Origin: Lysobacter antibioticus
GTDB lineage: Bacteria; Pseudomonadota; Gammaproteobacteria; Xanthomonadales; Xanthomonadaceae
Direction of reading: 5' to 3'
NCBI RefSeq assembly: GCF_000731095.1
Contig: NZ_JMTZ01000007.1
Coordinates: forward strand, 1-64,000
DNA: 64,000 nt
Shown: positions 1-8,213 of the stretch, piece by piece
Numbering within the stretch: position 1 is the stretch's first letter
How the letters are laid out: each line of letters starts with the position of its first letter
Notes under the pieces: model-generated
What the model was told of the DNA's origin: nothing
The model's input: only the letters and a program-made list of their open reading frames with translations
Databases searched by the model: none
Position numbers and translations under genes: made by a program

Positions 1-1
1 G

Positions 2-604
2 CTGAGCATCGCCGGCACCGGCGGCCCGGCCACGGCGACGACCACCGGCACCGGCAACACCGCGACCGGCGAGGCCTTGCTCACGACCGGCAGCATCGGC
101 TCGGCCTACACCCTGTCCGAAACCGGCGCCGCCGGTGCGAACCTGGCCAACTACACGACCAGCTATACCTGCACCAACGCCCGCGCCGGCGGACAAACGC
201 CGAGCGGCAACGGCAGCAGCTTCAGCCTCACGCCGGTGGCCGGCGACGACCTGACCTGCACGCTCTCCAACACGCGCGCGCCGCTAGCCGATCTGGTGAT
301 CACCAAGACCAATACCCCGGGCTCCGGCCCCAACGATCAGAGCGGCGACAGCGTAGTCCGTGGCGCAACGACCCTGTATTCGATCGTGGTTACCAACAAC
401 GGCCCCGACGCAGTCACCGGCGCGATCCTGCGCGACCCCATCGCGAACCACAGCAATTTGAGTTGCACGACCCCGCCGACTTGCAGCGGCAGCGCCTGCC
501 CGCTTACCCCGATCACCCTGTCGACGCTCGACACTGGGGTAACCCTCGGCACCTTGGCGAACGGCGCCAGCATTACGGTGACCTTGAGCTGCACGGTGAA
601 CTGA
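2..604 (+). CDS. DUF11-repeat surface protein, C-terminal part
   Basis: The open frame runs in from the left edge without a start, so only the last 200 residues are visible. They are rich in Thr, Ser, Gly and Asn. They contain a DUF11-type beta-sandwich unit: ADLVITKTN, then YSIVVTNNGPDAVTGA, then a Cys-rich stretch and a closing TLANGASITVTLSC. DUF11 repeats occur in large secreted or cell-surface proteins of bacteria. The protein ends directly after the domain, with no sortase signal, membrane anchor or autotransporter barrel. The paired cysteines fit an exported, disulfide-bonded protein. The N-terminus, and so the true size and export signal, lies outside the window. The family is well supported; the exact role (adhesin or matrix protein) is inference. 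Confidence 0.8.
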   Translation: MSIAGTGGPATATTTGTGNTATGEALLTTGSIGSAYTLSETGAAGANLANYTTSYTCTNARAGGQTPSGNGSSFSLTPVAGDDLTCTLSNTRAPLADLVITKTNTPGSGPNDQSGDSVVRGATTLYSIVVTNNGPDAVTGAILRDPIANHSNLSCTTPPTCSGSACPLTPITLSTLDTGVTLGTLANGASITVTLSCTVN

Positions 605-610
605 GGCGAC

Positions 611-704
611 GGCCTGCGGCCAGAGACGAAAGGCGAAGCGCCGCGACTTTCCGCGTTTCGTTTTTCGTTTTCGCTTTTCGCGTTTCGTCTCTGCGCCTTC
701 GGCC
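611..704 (+). terminator. Long imperfect hairpin after the DUF11 gene
   Basis: An inverted repeat starts 6 bases after the stop codon. The left arm (611-640, with core CAGAGACGAAAGGCGAAGCG) pairs imperfectly with 671-704 (core CGCGTTTCGTCTCTG). The loop is a T-rich run of TTTCG units. It probably acts as a terminator or mRNA-stabilising hairpin. There is no clean U-tract after the second arm. Confidence 0.5.
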
Positions 705-1148
705 AGCGACAGCGATGATGCGCCCATAGCGGGCGCGTCTACGCAAGTGAATCCCCGCGCAGGCGTCGAGCGACCCGAAGAACGAGGCGTGCCGCTGGCG
801 CTCAAGCCGCCACAGCCTTTCGAGCAGTCGCCGTCATGTTGCTGGCGGGCCTTCGTTCCCTGAAGGCCCCTGCCGTGTGGAAACAACTACCGAGGGAGGG
901 CCACACGTTGCCAGCCTGGCCAGCTTGGCGATTTGGCCGGCGCTGCGCAGTCGGCGGGCACCGCACCGAAGGGTCGGATTTCCCCTACCCACCGTAAGGG
1001 CAAGGCCATCGTCGCTACAGGCCGAGGTTTTTGCACAGACACCTCGCCTCGCAGCCGTCGCCGAATCATGTCCTTTCCGCGGCAGGACAGGACGGTCGAA
1101 TCCAGTTGAACGGCGCACGAGGCCGGGTCCCGTGGCCGCTGCCGGCCC
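705..1148. other. Intergenic stretch with no supported gene
   Basis: About 440 bases between the DUF11 hairpin and the small membrane-protein gene. Open frames exist on both strands, but they are Arg/Pro-rich shadow frames with no domain, plausible ribosome binding site or consistent codon usage. I see no RNA gene or repeat. Confidence 0.5.
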
Positions 1149-1403
1149 TCATGGCCGACCGATCAGCGATACGAGGATCATCGCCAAACCGATGATCAAC
1201 AAAAGGTAGAAGTAGCGATCGACACGAGTGCGATAAGACGCCGCGGTATCCCGCAGTTTCTTCGCATTGTCTGCATAGCCCGCGTCCTCGTGAGCGTCGG
1301 CGAGCGAATCGAAGCTCGATGCGCCGCCATGGCCGAAGAAAAACCTGAGAATCACGGCGAAAACGATCATGGCTACGCCGCCGCCGAGAAATTCTTCGAG
1401 CAT
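1149..1403 (-). CDS. Small two-helix membrane protein of unknown function
   Basis: Encodes 84 residues. Two hydrophobic segments, about residues 8-24 (GGVAMIVFAVILRFFFG) and 65-81 (YFYLLLIIGLAMILVSL), flank a charged, probably helical middle section. That is the pattern of a small inner-membrane protein. Codon use is GC3-rich like its neighbours. The upstream bases (GGGTGCGAG) give only a weak ribosome binding site. It stands alone between the DUF11 gene and tRNA-Phe. I do not recognise the family. The alternating hydrophobic/charged layout argues that it is real rather than a shadow frame. Confidence 0.6.
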   Translation of the reverse strand: MLEEFLGGGVAMIVFAVILRFFFGHGGASSFDSLADAHEDAGYADNAKKLRDTAASYRTRVDRYFYLLLIIGLAMILVSLIGRP

Positions 1404-1717
1404 CTCGCACCCAGTCCTTTAGTCGATCGGCACATCGTGATGCCGAGCGGCTTGCCCAGAGTTCGTCATGCGACCGTTGCCGGCCAATACCGGGCTCGGC
1501 CGGGCGCTCTGTCCGGGTCCGCTTCGATCTGCGCGATGAAGGACCGGATAGACGGAACACGCCGGGCATCGGCCGACGCGCCTTGATGGAGTCTGGCGGC
1601 TTGCGGTCGCGAGTCGGCGTTCGCTGTCGGCACCTGTCGCCGAAGCATCCGGCGAAAGGCGCTGCGCGCATCGAAAGAACCGTCGCGTTCGACGCCGGCA
1701 CGAGCATGGCCGCGCCA
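1404..1717. other. Intergenic stretch, nothing recognised
   Basis: About 310 bases between the small membrane-protein gene and the tRNA-Phe terminator. Only short, Arg-rich shadow frames are present. It may hold the promoter of the small membrane-protein gene, but I cannot pick out convincing -35/-10 boxes. Confidence 0.4.
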
Positions 1718-1753
1718 CAAAAACCAAGGGCCTAGCGCGAACGCTAAGCCCTT
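1718..1753 (-). terminator. Rho-independent terminator of tRNA-Phe
   Basis: Read on the minus strand, a 12-bp stem (AAGGGCTTAGCG / CGCTAGGCCCTT, one mismatch) is followed by GGTTTTTGT. It lies 9 bases beyond the CCA end of the tRNA. Confidence 0.75.
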
Positions 1754-1761
1754 GATGCAAA

Positions 1762-1837
1762 TGGTGGCCGGGGAGGGAATCGAACCCCCGACACGGGGAT
1801 TTTCAATCCCCTGCTCTACCAACTGAGCTACCCGGCC
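1762..1837 (-). tRNA. tRNA-Phe (anticodon GAA)
   Basis: A 76-nt cloverleaf on the minus strand. The acceptor 5' arm GGCCGGG pairs with CCCGGCC, the D-arm is AGCTCAGTTGGTAGAGC, the anticodon loop TTGAAAA carries GAA, and the T-arm contains GGTTCGAATCC. The 3' CCA is encoded. Stand-alone gene with its own terminator. Confidence 0.97.
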
Positions 1838-2007
1838 GTTCTTTCACGGTGCGCCGTGAGAGGAGCGGGATGATACGGATGCCGATGGAATCTGGCAAGC
1901 CTCATCGGCGCTGAACGAACCACGAGCTCGATGCGACGCTCCGCCACGGCCGGCGCATCATGTCGGCCTAGCCCGCAATGGCGGCCCGCGCCGCCGAGGA
2001 GTGGATC

Positions 2008-2451
2008 ATGAAACGCCTTGTTCCGGCCGCTCTCGCCCTGCTCTTGCTGAGCGCCTGCGCGAGCAATCCCAAGATGGACGATGCGCAGCGCCTGGCGCTG
2101 TATCGCGCGCATGCCGCCGCGCCCGTCGACAGCTTCCAGTACTTCGGCAGCATCGACGGCTGGACCCCGCTCGGCGACAGCGCGCTCGCGGTGTGGACCA
2201 AACCCAACCAGGCCTATCTGCTCGAACTGCAAGGCCGTTGCCCGGACCTCGACTTCGCCTCGGCGATCAGCGTGAGCAATCAGATGGGCCGCGTGCATTC
2301 GCGCTTCGACAAGGTCACCGTGCTCGGCCGACAGTCGATCAAGATGCCCTGCTTCATCGGCCGCATCCTTCCGCTCGACGTCAAGGCGATCAAGCAGGCG
2401 CAACGCGACATGCGCGAAGCCGGGACGATGCCGGAAGATCCGAAGCCCTGA
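2008..2451 (+). CDS. DUF6491-type lipoprotein
   Basis: Encodes 147 residues. The N-terminus is a lipoprotein signal, MKRLVPAALALLLLSACAS, with lipobox LLSAC and modified Cys at residue 17. The mature part contains YFGSIDGWTPLGDSALAVWT and an acidic/aromatic core. It resembles the small DUF6491 family common in Xanthomonadaceae, whose function is unknown. I chose the ATG at 2008 because GAGGAG sits 7-12 bases upstream and the signal peptide begins there. A longer frame from 1978 would bury the signal. It has no operon partner. The product is presumably anchored in the outer or inner membrane facing the periplasm. Confidence 0.82.
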   Translation: MKRLVPAALALLLLSACASNPKMDDAQRLALYRAHAAAPVDSFQYFGSIDGWTPLGDSALAVWTKPNQAYLLELQGRCPDLDFASAISVSNQMGRVHSRFDKVTVLGRQSIKMPCFIGRILPLDVKAIKQAQRDMREAGTMPEDPKP

Positions 2452-2996
2452 TGTTGTGAAGTCGGCGGACGCGCGGCTTCGCATCGCGCTTAAGCGGCGT
2501 TCGATCGAACGCGCGGATGGGCGCGAGCGAACGCATGCACCCGTTGCGAACAGGTCCTCGCACATGCCGCCGGCCACGAGCGGACGGCAGCGCACCGACG
2601 TTTAGGCGCTGCAGCGCCAACCGGCGCCCGGCGACGCCGCCCACGATGATTCGCATCCGCGCCTCCGCAGCCCGCCCTCGCCGCCCTCGCCCGAGGCCGC
2701 CTGCAGCCGAACGTGACCGGGGTCAGAAAAATCCTACACGGTGCCGCGCGTTCGACCTACTGCGCCGGACCGCGCCTCGGTCCAATCTGTACTTGCCCCG
2801 GCAGCACGGTCGATGCGATGACACGGATGCCGCTCAGCAACGGATTAAGGCCGTCACCTTGAGCAGGTGAGCCAGCGGAGTCGGGGCTATTCTTTGCAAG
2901 TGTTGGGGAAGTGGGCATGCACGGCGAAACGGAGTTCGCACCGAGGGCCAGGACGGCCAGTCGGTTTGTGCCGCGTGGTCTACGTGGGATTCGTGC
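2452..2996. other. Intergenic stretch, nothing recognised
   Basis: About 545 bases with shadow frames only on both strands. No RNA gene, terminator or repeat could be supported. Confidence 0.4.
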
Positions 2997-3314
2997 ATGA
3001 AGGCAGCATCGGTGGTCCAGGACATGCTCCACGAGCTGCCTCGCTATCTCCTCGTACTGGCCGCCGTCTCGGTGCTGGCTTTGCTGGCCCAGGCGGCGGC
3101 GCCTTCTTCCCCGCTTACCCCCTCGCCCTTGGCCTCGCCCGATCCCTCGCCCAACCTCTCGCCGCTGGCGGGTGGCCGCGACGCGCGCCCGGCGCCGAAT
3201 CCCCAATCCCCGCCCGCCCAGCGTGGCGGCATGCTGCGCGCAACCGCGGGCCAGCCCCTCGAGCCGGTCGCGACCGCATCGCCCGCGCACGGCGAATCCC
3301 GCGCAGCCCGCTGA
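2997..3314 (+). CDS. Possible small membrane-anchored Pro/Ser-rich protein
   Basis: Encodes 105 residues. An amphipathic start (MKAASVVQDMLHELPR) is followed by one strong membrane helix (YLLVLAAVSVLALLAQAAA, about residues 17-35) and then a Pro/Ser/Ala-rich tail of about 70 residues. GC3 is high, as in neighbouring genes, and the helix is well formed, which favours a real gene. The ribosome binding site is weak (GTGGGA), and the low-complexity tail could also arise in non-coding GC-rich DNA. No family recognised. It precedes the next lipoprotein gene on the same strand by about 120 bases. Confidence 0.45.
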   Translation: MKAASVVQDMLHELPRYLLVLAAVSVLALLAQAAAPSSPLTPSPLASPDPSPNLSPLAGGRDARPAPNPQSPPAQRGGMLRATAGQPLEPVATASPAHGESRAAR

Positions 3315-3435
3315 GCCCCGGCGCCGGGCGTTACCGCAGCGCTCCGTCGACATTCCGTCCGCCGGCACCACCACCCTGACGACGCCACCATTCGCCGTAG
3401 TATCCTCGCGGTTCTCATCACGACGGAGCGGCGGC

Positions 3436-3918
3436 ATGAAAGCAGGGTCCTGGATGCGTCTGTTCGGCCTGGCGCTCGCCGCCGCCTTGCTCGCCAGTTG
3501 CGGCGGCGGACAGGTCCGCCGCGTCTCCGAGCCCGCCGCCCGCATCCAGCAACTGACCGTGCGCGCCAACGGCAGTTGGGCGGTCGAGGTGCGGATCGAG
3601 AACTTCAGCAGCATCCCCATGCGCTTCGACCGTTTCGACCTGCAGCTCAAGCTCGGCGAGGACATCGCCGGCCAGCTCCAGGCCCAGCCGGCGGTTTCGA
3701 TCGGCCCGGAATCGGCCGACGTGGTCACCGTCAGCCTGACCCCGTCGGGTGCGGCCAAGATCGCCATCGCCGACGCCCTGTCCGGCGGCCGCAGCCTGGC
3801 CTACAGCCTCAAGGGCGACATCGCCGCGACCCCCGACGAAGCCAAGCAACGCATCTTCACCATCGAGCGCAGCAGCGCGCTGAGCCCGGCCCCGGGCTTG
3901 CCCGGGGTGATGCGCTGA
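3436..3918 (+). CDS. LEA2-like lipoprotein
   Basis: Encodes 160 residues. A signal ending in LLASCGGG gives a lipobox Cys at about residue 22. The mature domain has alternating beta strands: IQQLTVRANGSWAVEVRIEN, then FDRFDLQLKLG, then VVTVSLTPSG, then SLAYSLKGDI. This is the pattern of LEA type 2/WHy-like immunoglobulin-fold domains found in bacterial lipoproteins. ACGGAG precedes the ATG at 3436. The molecular role is unknown. A GGGAAT-type inverted repeat fills the gap between this stop codon and the following acyl-CoA dehydrogenase start. Confidence 0.7.
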   Translation: MKAGSWMRLFGLALAAALLASCGGGQVRRVSEPAARIQQLTVRANGSWAVEVRIENFSSIPMRFDRFDLQLKLGEDIAGQLQAQPAVSIGPESADVVTVSLTPSGAAKIAIADALSGGRSLAYSLKGDIAATPDEAKQRIFTIERSSALSPAPGLPGVMR

Positions 3919-3921
3919 ATT

Positions 3922-4046
3922 CGGGAGTCGGGAATGGGGAATAGGGAATCGGTTGAATCCGCCGCTCCTGTTTCCCTGCCCGAATCCGTCGCTCTCGCCG
4001 CGTCCTTGCCGTTTCGATTCCCCTTTCCCTATTCCCCATTCCCGAG
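3922..4046. repeat. GGGAAT-type inverted repeat element, copy 1
   Basis: The left arm (3922-3952, core TCGGGAATGGGGAATAGGGA) is nearly the reverse complement of the right arm (4015-4046, core CCCTATTCCCCATTCCCGAG). The right arm carries a few extra bases. A 62-base centre separates the arms. The element fills the space from just after the lipoprotein stop (3918) to 3 bases before the next ATG (4050). Related copies lie at 25988-26070 and 29190-29312. Confidence 0.85.
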
Positions 4047-4049
4047 CCT

Positions 4050-5840
4050 ATGAGCACCTATAAAGCCCCCCTCGCCGACATGCGTTTCGTCCTGTTCGAC
4101 GTCCTCGGCGCCGAAGCGCAGTTCCAACGCCTGGGTTACACCGACGCCACCCGCGACGTGCTCGACGCCGTGCTCGAGGAAGGCGCGCGCTTCAACGAAA
4201 CCGTGCTCGCTCCGCTCAACGCCATCGGCGACCAGATCGGCTGCAGCCACGACAAGGCCACCGGCGCGGTCACCACGCCGCCGGGCTTCAAGCAGGCCTA
4301 TACCCAGTTCGTCGAAGGCGGCTGGTCCGGCCTCACCGCCGAGATCAAGTTCGGCGGCCAGGGCCTGCCGCACGCGGCCGGCGTGCCGCTCAAGGAAATG
4401 ATCGACGCGGCCAACCTGGCCTGGGGCAACTTCCCCCTGCTCTCGCACGGCGCCACCGAAGCCTTGCTGCACCACGGCGAGGAGTGGCAGCAGGAAGTCT
4501 TCCTCAAGCCGCTGGTCGAAGGCCGTTGGACCGGCACCATGTGCCTGACCGAGCCGCACTGCGGCACCGACCTGGGCCTGCTCAAGACCAAGGCCGAACC
4601 GCAGGCCGACGGCAGCTATTCGATCAGCGGCACCAAGATCTTCATCACCGCCGGCGAGCACGACCTCACCGACAACATCATCCACCTGGTGCTGGCGCGC
4701 CTGCCCGACGCACCGGCCGGCAGCAAGGGCATTTCCTTGTTCATCGTGCCGAAGATCAAGGTCGCGCGCGACGGCAGCATCGGCGAGGCCAACGCGGTGC
4801 GTTGCGGCAGCCTCGAACACAAGATGGGCATCCACGGCTCGGCCACCTGCGTGATGAATTTCGACGGCGCCCAGGGCTATCTGATCGGCCAGCCGCACAA
4901 GGGCCTGATGGCGATGTTCACCATGATGAATACCGCCCGCCTCGCCGTCGGCCTGCAAGGCCTGGGCCTGTCCGACCGCGCCCTGCAGAACGCGTTGCGC
5001 TACTCGCGCGACCGCCTGCAGATGCGTGCGCTGTCGGGCGCGAAGTTTCCGGAGCTGCCGGCCGATCCGATCATCGTCCACCCCGACGTGCGCCGCATGC
5101 TGCTGACCTGCAAGGCGCTGGTGGAAGGCGGCCGGGTGATGGGTTACGCCGCCGCACTGCAGGTCGACATCGCCCACGCCAGCGGCGACGAGAAAGAACG
5201 CGCCGAAGCCGATGCGCTGATCGGCTTCATGACCCCGATCGTCAAGGCCTGCCTCACCGAGTGGGGCGTGGAATGCACCTACCACGCGCTGCAGTGCTTC
5301 GGCGGCCACGGCTACATCGCCGAGCACGGCATGGAACAGCTCGCCCGCGACGCCCGCATCACCACCTTGTACGAAGGCACCACCGGCATCCAGGCGCTCG
5401 ACCTGCTCGGCCGCAAGGTCATGCAGCTACAGGGCGCCGGCTTGCGCGTGATGCTGGAGAAGATCGAACGCTTCTGCGCCGACAACGAAGGCAATGCCGC
5501 GATCGCCGAATTCATCGGCCCGCTGCGCGCCAAGGCCGGCGAGTGGCAGCAGCTGACGATGGCCGTCGGCAAGCGCGCCGCCGCCAACCCCGACGAGGTC
5601 GGCGCGGCCGCCTACGACTACCTGATGTACTCGGGCTATCTCTCGCTGGCCTACTGGTGGGCGCGCAGCGTCGCCGCGAGCGAGGCCTCCTCGCAATCGG
5701 CGCGCTTCAAGACCGGCAAGCGCGAAACCGCGCGCTTCTACTTCGCCCGCCTGTTGCCGCGCAGCCAGGCCCACGCGATCGCCATCGGCGCCAGCGTCGA
5801 GACCCTCACCGGCCTGGACGCAGAAGCGTTCGACGTCTGA
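4050..5840 (+). CDS. Acyl-CoA dehydrogenase (long, DmdC-like type)
   Basis: Encodes 596 residues, longer than classical 380-residue acyl-CoA dehydrogenases. It matches the subgroup with an extra C-terminal domain that includes fatty-acyl and 3-methylmercaptopropionyl-CoA dehydrogenases. Visible motifs are the FAD/substrate segment LTEPHCGTDLGLLKTKA, the middle beta domain (ISGTKIFITAGEHDL), QCFGGHGYIAEHGMEQL, and YEGTTGIQALDLLGRKV with the likely catalytic Glu. It oxidises an acyl-CoA to the enoyl-CoA and passes electrons through ETF; the chain length cannot be told from sequence. There is no ribosome binding site in the 15 bases before the ATG, because the preceding inverted repeat abuts it. 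It is the only fatty-acid gene here. Confidence 0.93.
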   Translation: MSTYKAPLADMRFVLFDVLGAEAQFQRLGYTDATRDVLDAVLEEGARFNETVLAPLNAIGDQIGCSHDKATGAVTTPPGFKQAYTQFVEGGWSGLTAEIKFGGQGLPHAAGVPLKEMIDAANLAWGNFPLLSHGATEALLHHGEEWQQEVFLKPLVEGRWTGTMCLTEPHCGTDLGLLKTKAEPQADGSYSISGTKIFITAGEHDLTDNIIHLVLARLPDAPAGSKGISLFIVPKIKVARDGSIGEANAVRCGSLEHKMGIHGSATCVMNFDGAQGYLIGQPHKGLMAMFTMMNTARLAVGLQGLGLSDRALQNALRYSRDRLQMRALSGAKFPELPADPIIVHPDVRRMLLTCKALVEGGRVMGYAAALQVDIAHASGDEKERAEADALIGFMTPIVKACLTEWGVECTYHALQCFGGHGYIAEHGMEQLARDARITTLYEGTTGIQALDLLGRKVMQLQGAGLRVMLEKIERFCADNEGNAAIAEFIGPLRAKAGEWQQLTMAVGKRAAANPDEVGAAAYDYLMYSGYLSLAYWWARSVAASEASSQSARFKTGKRETARFYFARLLPRSQAHAIAIGASVETLTGLDAEAFDV

Positions 5841-6054
5841 GGCGTCGCCCCGACGATGCGGTTCCGCCGGCCGGCTCCGGCGGAACCGTAGTTTCTACGG
5901 CATTCGATCCAGACCAGGCCGCCCCTTCGGACCGGGCGCGCGACCCTTCGCCATCGCAACTACCAAAATCGTCATCAAACGGGTATAAGCTGGATTCCCG
6001 ATGGAGACCGATAGAGCGAAGATCCGCCTGGTCCGAACCGGAACCCACGCTGAA

Positions 6055-6714
6055 ATGCTTCAGCGTGAGCCGGATGCCACCGGCGTCCCCGATCCTTACT
6101 CGCCTTGGGCCGGTCCCCGCGCGGTTCCGCGCAACGCTCTCGAACGACTCAACTCCGTGCGGCTGCTGTCGCTCGATGCGCATGGCCGCGTGCTCGACTG
6201 GATGAACTGGCAGGAAGCCAGTTGTCTGTACGTGCGCGGCGCGGTCGCCTGGACCTTGGGCGACCCCTGCCTGGAAGTGCACGGCGGCACCAACCGCCTG
6301 ACCGGCGAACGCAGCGTGCTCGAACTGCATCCGATCGTCGCCGCGCGCGGCCACGCCCGTCCGAGCGCGCTCGACCCGACCCCGGCCCTGACCAACGCCG
6401 CGCTGTTCGCGCGCGACAGCCACCTGTGCATGTACTGCGGCCACGACTTCCACCGCCCGCACCTGACCCGCGACCACGTCGTCCCGGTGTCCAAGGGCGG
6501 TCGCGACATCTGGGAGAACGTGGTCGCCGCTTGCTTCCAATGCAACTCGCGCAAGGGCAACCGCACCCCACAGCAGGCCAGTATGCCGCTGCTCGCGGTG
6601 CCGTATCGCCCGAGCTGGGTCGAGCATCTGATCCTGTCCAACCGCAACATCCTGGCCGACCAGATGACGTTCCTGAAAAACCAACTGCCGAAGAACGCCC
6701 GCCTGAACGCATGA
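6055..6714 (+). CDS. HNH endonuclease family protein
   Basis: Encodes 219 residues from 6055; an upstream in-frame ATG at 6001 would give 237. A possible -10 box (TATAAG, 5984-5989) lies so close to 6001 that the later ATG is more likely. The C-terminal HNH domain shows the zinc-binding pair CMYCG, the core LTRDHVVPVSKGGRDIWEN, and a second knuckle ACFQCNSRKGNR. The N-terminal half (SVRLLSLDAHGRVLDWMNWQ) looks like the conserved N-part of stand-alone bacterial HNH proteins. DNA is the expected substrate, but no restriction-modification partner is present. A gene with a possible pseudo-receiver domain follows about 140 bases downstream. Confidence 0.88.
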   Translation: MLQREPDATGVPDPYSPWAGPRAVPRNALERLNSVRLLSLDAHGRVLDWMNWQEASCLYVRGAVAWTLGDPCLEVHGGTNRLTGERSVLELHPIVAARGHARPSALDPTPALTNAALFARDSHLCMYCGHDFHRPHLTRDHVVPVSKGGRDIWENVVAACFQCNSRKGNRTPQQASMPLLAVPYRPSWVEHLILSNRNILADQMTFLKNQLPKNARLNA

Positions 6715-6856
6715 AGGCGTGAACCCCGTCGCAGTATTGAGGCAATAGCCCCGGCCGGGGTGCCGAATAAGGGTCATAAACGACGTATAGCGCGCGTTGA
6801 CGACAATCCAGTCGTCCCGGACACTCGTCGCAATCGATTTCGTGGACACCTCACAG

Positions 6857-8071
6857 ATGCCTTTGACCCTCGGTCTGACCGGCATGGACCCGGCGACGGA
6901 GTCCGCCTTGCAGACGGCCTTCAAGGTCGCCAATGCCCAACTCGGCGGTCACTGGACTCTGCTGCCCGAACAACAGGCCCACTTCGTCGTCGTCGACATG
7001 GACAGCATGTACGGCCCGATGAGTTGGCTGCGCCTGCATGCGACCGGCAAGTCGGTGATCGCCCTGACCGCGGCGCAACGCACCCAGGCCGATTTCCTGC
7101 TGTCGCATCCCTTCACCAGCGATTCGATCTCCAAGCTGCTCGGCGAGATCGCCTTGCAGTCCGGCCAGGCCCTGCCGACGCCCTCCCCGGCACCCGCACC
7201 GGCGACGGTCGAGATCCCGAAACAGCCGCTGACCGACCCGACCGCGGCTCTGCCCGAGGTCGTCGTCGAACTGCTGCAGACCGACCGCGCCCAAGCCAAC
7301 GCGGCGGCGGCCAAGGCGGCGGCGCAGCAAGCCACACCCGCCCCGGCCGCGACGAATGCACCTGCGCCGGCGGAACCTGCTCTGGCGCCCACGCCGATTC
7401 CTGCCGTGGCTCCGGCGGCCGTACCGGCGCCAGTGACCGACGCAATCAGCATCGCCGCGAGCGCTATGCCTGCGACCACGCTCACTCCGACCGGCCCGAC
7501 CATCACCGCACGCGGCGACGGCCTGCTCGACTGGCTGGTGCCCGGCCGCCTGCGCGGCCTGTTGCGCGTGGCCCAGGGCAACGATCGCTTGTTGATCGAC
7601 GCCGACCAGCGCAAGTACCACGGCCCGGCCGCACTCAAGCCGCTGGCCGACTGGTTCGACCGCGGTTTCGCCGCCTCCGATTTCGAAGTCGTGCCAGCCG
7701 CGCAGTGGGAGACCGCCGCTAACGAACTCGGCGCCCCGATGCCGCTGACGCGCCTGGTCTGGTTCGGCAACCTGCTCGCCGGCCAGGGCCGCCTCGCCCC
7801 GGGCTACGACCCGCAGCGCCGCTACCGCATGACCAAGTGGCCGCAGACCGAACGCGAGTATCCCAAGCACTTCCGCATCGCCACGGTGATGATGAAGGCG
7901 CTCGCGACCGTGGCCGAGATCGCCGAAGCCAGCGGCGTCACCGAAGCCGAAGTCGCCGATTTCATCAACGCCAGCCTCGCCACCGGTTTCGCCGAGCCCG
8001 AGGGCGACCCGACTCCGGTCGAGCCGGCCAAGTCCAGCGGCGGCCTGTTCGGGCGTTTGCGCGGCCGCTGA
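6857..8071 (+). CDS. Unknown protein with a receiver-like N-terminus and long Ala/Pro linker
   Basis: Encodes 404 residues from the ATG at 6857; a TTG at 6797 would add 20. The first ~110 residues have a Rossmann-like pattern: HFVVVDMDS, then VIALTAAQ, then SHPFTSDSISKLL. This recalls a response-regulator receiver domain (Asp, Thr, and HPF in place of the usual KPF). If so it is degenerate. An Ala/Pro-rich linker of about 110 residues follows. The C-terminal ~170 residues end in a helical segment (ATVAEIAEASGVTEAEVADF) that resembles a winged-helix or small helical bundle. I do not recognise the whole protein. No kinase gene is adjacent. The receiver resemblance is inference. Confidence 0.6.
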   Translation: MPLTLGLTGMDPATESALQTAFKVANAQLGGHWTLLPEQQAHFVVVDMDSMYGPMSWLRLHATGKSVIALTAAQRTQADFLLSHPFTSDSISKLLGEIALQSGQALPTPSPAPAPATVEIPKQPLTDPTAALPEVVVELLQTDRAQANAAAAKAAAQQATPAPAATNAPAPAEPALAPTPIPAVAPAAVPAPVTDAISIAASAMPATTLTPTGPTITARGDGLLDWLVPGRLRGLLRVAQGNDRLLIDADQRKYHGPAALKPLADWFDRGFAASDFEVVPAAQWETAANELGAPMPLTRLVWFGNLLAGQGRLAPGYDPQRRYRMTKWPQTEREYPKHFRIATVMMKALATVAEIAEASGVTEAEVADFINASLATGFAEPEGDPTPVEPAKSSGGLFGRLRGR

Positions 8072-8213
8072 GCCGCGCCTGCGGCAATCCGCCGCGGCGT
8101 CCGGTTTTTCCCCGGCACGGCGCCTTGCCGTGCCTGCTGTCTGAACATGAAGCGGCCGGACTTCTTGCTCGCCTCACGCGGGGGCGGGACAATGACCGAC
8201 TAGCTGAAGACAG

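Noticed and set aside
6001..6054. The upstream ATG of the HNH gene as its start
   Set aside because: The -10-like TATAAG ends only 11 bases before it, so a transcript would begin at or after that ATG; the later ATG at 6055 fits better, though not certainly.
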